DNA from: an uncultured Lachnospiraceae bacterium
Lineage (GTDB): Bacteria; Bacillota; Clostridia; Lachnospirales; Lachnospiraceae
Direction: 5' to 3'
NCBI GenBank assembly: GCA_949935685.1
Contig: CATLGN010000075.1
Location: 1 to 7,431 of the forward strand
DNA length: 7,431 nt
In this document: piece by piece, positions 5,605 through 7,431 of the stretch
Position numbering within the stretch: the stretch's first letter is position 1
Layout: every line of letters starts with the position of its first letter
Translations under genes and position numbers: made by a program
The notes under the pieces: model-generated
The model's database searches: none
What the model was told of the DNA's origin: nothing
What the model saw: only the letters and a program-made list of their open reading frames with translations

Positions 5605-6336
5605 ATGGGAGAACTGTTTGAACTGGAAAAGTTTGATTCCTACAGAGAAGATAACCGCAGGGAAGTTAAAAGAGCAGAAGGCGGTCTGCCTAATAGCTTG
5701 TGGGATACCTATTCTGCTTTTTCCAACTGCTATGGCGGCGTTATTATTCTTGGAGTAAAAGAAGATAAAACAGGCAATTGGCATACAACCGGACTGAAAA
5801 ATGCAGCAAAATTGAAAAAGGATTTTTGGGATACGATTAATAACCGTAAAAAGGTGAGCATCAATCTTTTGAAAGATGATGATGTGGAAACTTTCTCGGT
5901 GGCTGGTGCAGATGACGTGATTATGGTAATCTGGGTACCAAGTGCAAAGCGAGAGCAAAAACCGGTGTATATTAATGATGATTTGTTTGGAGGAACATTT
6001 CGCAGAAATTGGGAGGGAGATTACCACTGTACCAGATTGCAGGTAAAAACAATGCTGAGAGATCAGGCAGAGGAAACTATGGATATGGAAGTGCTTGAGG
6101 AGGCGGAAATTCAAGATTTGAATCAGGATTCCATTCGCGGCTATCGCAACAGCCATAAATCCTTTAAACCGGGACATCCCTTTGAGCGGCTGGACGACAG
6201 TGAATACCTCAGGGTGATTGGGGCAGCAGGGTTTTCAAAAGATGATAAAGAGCTTCATCCCACTGCAGCCGGAATGCTTATGTTTGGCAATGAGTATGAT
6301 ATTGTGAGATATTTTCCGGAATATTTTATACAATAA
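5605..6336 (+). CDS. N-terminal fragment: AlbA_2-domain putative DNA-binding protein
   Basis: This 243-residue frame holds the AlbA_2 domain at about 14-150. Its hallmark is REVKRAEGGLPNSLWDTYSA (19-38) followed by FSNCYGGVIILGVKED (39-54), and the FGGTFRRNWEGDYHCT segment (130-145) is typical too. The middle part, ending in HPTAAGMLMFGNEYDIVRYF, is the usual link to the ATPase half. ATG 5605 follows AGGAG (5595-5599) at five bases, a good start. The frame ends with FPEYFIQ and a TAA where family members continue, so the product lacks the ATP-binding and helix-turn-helix parts. If translated it could still bind nucleic acid through AlbA_2; that is inference. Confidence 0.75.
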   Translation: MGELFELEKFDSYREDNRREVKRAEGGLPNSLWDTYSAFSNCYGGVIILGVKEDKTGNWHTTGLKNAAKLKKDFWDTINNRKKVSINLLKDDDVETFSVAGADDVIMVIWVPSAKREQKPVYINDDLFGGTFRRNWEGDYHCTRLQVKTMLRDQAEETMDMEVLEEAEIQDLNQDSIRGYRNSHKSFKPGHPFERLDDSEYLRVIGAAGFSKDDKELHPTAAGMLMFGNEYDIVRYFPEYFIQ

Positions 6337-6337
6337 G

Positions 6338-6934
6338 TTGATTAAGGATATTAAGATTCCGTTTAAGATAAAGGGCGGTTTTCGGGTTGATGATACGCCG
6401 GTTCACAGGGCGTTGCGGGAAGCGTTGGCTAATTATATTATCAATACGGATTTTTATGGAAAATATGGCGTTCTCATAATCAAGGAAGATGATAAAATCA
6501 TATTCGAGAATCCCGGTTATATCAGACTTGGAAAGGAACAGATGCGCAAAGGAGGAAAATCTGACCCAAGAAATAAGAGCCTGATGAAAATGTTTAATCT
6601 GATCGATATTGGTGAGCATGCGGGAAGCGGAGTGCCTAATATTTTTAATGTATGGGAAGACCAAGAGTGGGAAGAACCAGACATAAAGGAAAGTTTTGAT
6701 CCGGACAGAACATCCCTGACTTTAAAATTCATTAAAAAACAAGCGATAAAAACAAGCGATAAAAAACAAGCGATAAAAACAAGAAACAATGAGAAGAAAA
6801 TCAGGTTGTATTTACAAGATAATGAGACAGCAAAAACCAGAGCTATTGCAGAATTACTGGGTTTGAGCATGGCAAGGACAAGAGAGATACTCTCTGTAAT
6901 GGATGACGTCGAGGCGATAGGGGGGGGGAAATAA
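6338..6934 (+). CDS. C-terminal fragment: GHKL-type ATP-binding domain plus helix-turn-helix
   Basis: The frame continues the upstream gene; only a TTG at 6338 without a ribosome site could start it, so independent translation is doubtful. The ATP-binding part has an N-box-like DDTPVHRALREALANYIINTD (about 18-38, with EALAN..IN), a G1-like FENPGYI (about 54-60), then DPRNKSLMKMFNLIDIGEHAGSGVPNIF (about 77-104) with a GSG G2-like turn. An exact 9-residue motif repeats at about 133-150 (KKQAIKTSD, KKQAIKTRN). The last 45 residues form a winged-helix-like unit, TRAIAELLGLSMARTREILS, which recognises DNA in relatives. The fragment stops right after a run of nine G, short of its normal end. Confidence 0.65.
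   Translation: MIKDIKIPFKIKGGFRVDDTPVHRALREALANYIINTDFYGKYGVLIIKEDDKIIFENPGYIRLGKEQMRKGGKSDPRNKSLMKMFNLIDIGEHAGSGVPNIFNVWEDQEWEEPDIKESFDPDRTSLTLKFIKKQAIKTSDKKQAIKTRNNEKKIRLYLQDNETAKTRAIAELLGLSMARTREILSVMDDVEAIGGGK
6734..6787 (+). repeat. 27-bp tandem duplication (two copies) within the pseudogene
   Basis: Copies at 6734-6760 and 6761-6787 are identical except for the last four bases. Each copy is itself a 14+13 base doublet of the A-rich core ACAAGCGAT with its A tract. The length is nine codons, so the frame is kept and the protein carries two KKQAIKT units. The repeat lies in the linker between the ATPase-like domain and the helix-turn-helix. Confidence 0.85.
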
Positions 6935-7070
6935 GACAAGGATATATCGATTGCGAAAGGAATTGTAATAGACTGACAAATATTTAATTTTTCAAAAACC
7001 AATGAGTTCTAATTTGACAGAAGCGGAAGGACAGGTTTTCAACACCTTTCGGCCTTTCAGCTGATTTACC

Positions 7071-7099
7071 TTGAACAATGCCCTGCGCTCTGTTACAAT
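7071..7099 (+). promoter_or_regulatory. Sigma-A promoter for the DUF362-like gene
   Basis: TTGAAC (7071-7076) and TACAAT (7094-7099) are separated by exactly 17 bases. The -10 differs from consensus at one position and the -35 keeps TTGA. The distance to the start codon at 7123 leaves a short leader containing AGGAGG. This shows the downstream gene is its own transcription unit and not the tail of the spoVA operon. Confidence 0.75.
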
Positions 7100-7122
7100 G
7101 CAGATAAAAGGAGGGAATGGCG

Positions 7123-7431
7123 ATGAAAGCAAACGTATATTTTACAGAAAAGATCGATCCCGATCAGATCGTGAAACTGTACAAAATGACCGGAAGGGAA
7201 CTCACAGGCCGGGTAGCTGTTAAGCTGCATTCGGGCGAAGAAGGAAATCAAAATTTCTTGCAGCCCGATTTTTTCAAACCTATGATCGAATATGTCAGCG
7301 GCACGGTCGTTGAGTGCAACACCGCCTACGACGGTTCCCGCAATACGACAGAGCGTCATCTGAAAACATTGGAAAAACACGGTTGGAGCAAGTATTTTAA
7401 AGTTGCGCTGTTAGACGGAGAGGGACCGGAT
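7123..7431 (+). CDS. DUF362 domain-containing protein (3' partial)
   Basis: The frame begins at ATG 7123, eight bases after AGGAGG (7109-7114), and stays open to the window edge, giving the first 103 residues. An ATG at 7117 is in frame but only two bases from the ribosome site. The segments MKANVYFTEKI (1-11), RVAVKLHSGEEGNQNFLQPD (31-50) and GTVVECNTAYDGSR (62-75) are what I remember from DUF362 proteins, many of which carry 4Fe-4S ferredoxin motifs further on. Those motifs would lie outside this window, so iron-sulfur binding cannot be confirmed. Function is unknown; a redox role is a family-based guess. It has its own housekeeping promoter. Confidence 0.8.
   Translation, partial: MKANVYFTEKIDPDQIVKLYKMTGRELTGRVAVKLHSGEEGNQNFLQPDFFKPMIEYVSGTVVECNTAYDGSRNTTERHLKTLEKHGWSKYFKVALLDGEGPD

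Larger units (their letters stand above)
5605..6968 (+). pseudogene. AlbA_2 / GHKL ATP-binding, winged-helix regulator-like gene, broken by a deletion and a frameshift
   Basis: Two frames together spell a familiar accessory protein: an AlbA_2 (Schlafen-type, putative DNA-binding) domain, a GHKL-type ATP-binding domain and a C-terminal helix-turn-helix. In relatives as I remember them, about 35-40 residues separate the PEYF segment from YNKLIKDIKIPFK. Here they are almost fused near 6320-6340 and the frame changes, so DNA was lost out of frame. The second frame ends early at G9 (6920-6928). With one G fewer, reading continues as NKTRIYRLRKEL and stops at 6966-6968, which is the expected family ending. 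The gene is visibly richer in A/T than the spoVA genes, has its own promoter and occupies the place of spoVAD, so it probably arrived by transfer. Its function is unproven; relatives are called predicted transcriptional regulators. Confidence 0.8.

Noticed and set aside
5545..6177. Minus-strand frame of 210 codons
   Set aside because: It is antisense to the AlbA_2 domain coding sequence, which has clear family motifs; no ribosome site or motif supports the opposite strand.
6920..6928. G9 as a programmed ribosomal frameshift site
   Set aside because: No slippery heptamer with a clear downstream stem is visible, and the upstream out-of-frame deletion already breaks the gene; decay or tract-length variation is simpler.
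7093..7380. Minus-strand frame of 95 codons
   Set aside because: It is antisense to the DUF362-like start, which has a promoter, a good ribosome site and recognisable segments.
1..7431. CRISPR array, tRNA/rRNA genes, transposase or a multi-gene defence island
   Set aside because: No regularly spaced repeats, RNA gene signatures or transposase motifs are visible on either strand; the single AlbA_2/ATPase gene is not enough to claim a defence system.

Overview
The window looks like a chromosomal segment from an endospore-forming member of the Clostridia. The family Lachnospiraceae is the most likely source, judged from remembered protein similarity and not from a search. It carries the core forespore genes spoIIAA-spoIIAB-sigF and spoVAA-spoVAB-spoVAC, all on the + strand. 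The linkage of spoIIA to spoVA is the same neighbourhood known from Bacillus.

Layout, left to right. (1) Positions 2-1396 hold a 5'-truncated membrane protein with a zinc-ribbon-like start, TPR repeats, one transmembrane helix and a coiled coil. (2) Positions 1425-1503 hold two abutting inverted repeats, one terminator-like and one a perfect 14-bp palindrome. (3) Positions 1545-3702 hold a tight operon: spoIIAA (anti-anti-sigma), spoIIAB (anti-sigma kinase), sigF, then a histidine phosphatase, closed by an intrinsic terminator. (4) Positions 3754-5440 hold a forespore-type promoter (GTATA-N18-CATACTA, a full match to the sigma-G/sigma-F consensus as I recall it) followed by spoVAA, spoVAB and spoVAC. 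A 17-codon ORF with a good ribosome binding site lies between spoVAB and spoVAC. (5) From 5440 the expected spoVAD and spoVAE are absent. In their place are a 36-codon ORF coupled to the spoVAC stop and an A/T-richer, promoter-bearing gene of the AlbA_2/GHKL ATP-binding regulator type. That gene is broken twice: an out-of-frame internal deletion near 6325 and a frame error in a run of nine G at 6920-6928. (6) Positions 7071-7431 hold a sigma-A promoter and the start of a DUF362-like gene that runs off the window.

How the genes work together: SpoIIAA, SpoIIAB and SigF form the partner-switching module that releases sigma-F in the forespore. Forespore sigma factors then drive spoVA, whose membrane proteins move dipicolinic acid into the spore. 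The most noteworthy points are the truncated spoVA operon with an accessory gene where spoVAD should be, the double lesion and G-tract in that gene, the small ORF between spoVAB and spoVAC, and the Cys-to-Trp change in the zinc ribbon of the first gene. I found no tRNA, rRNA, CRISPR array, transposase or new multi-gene defence system.
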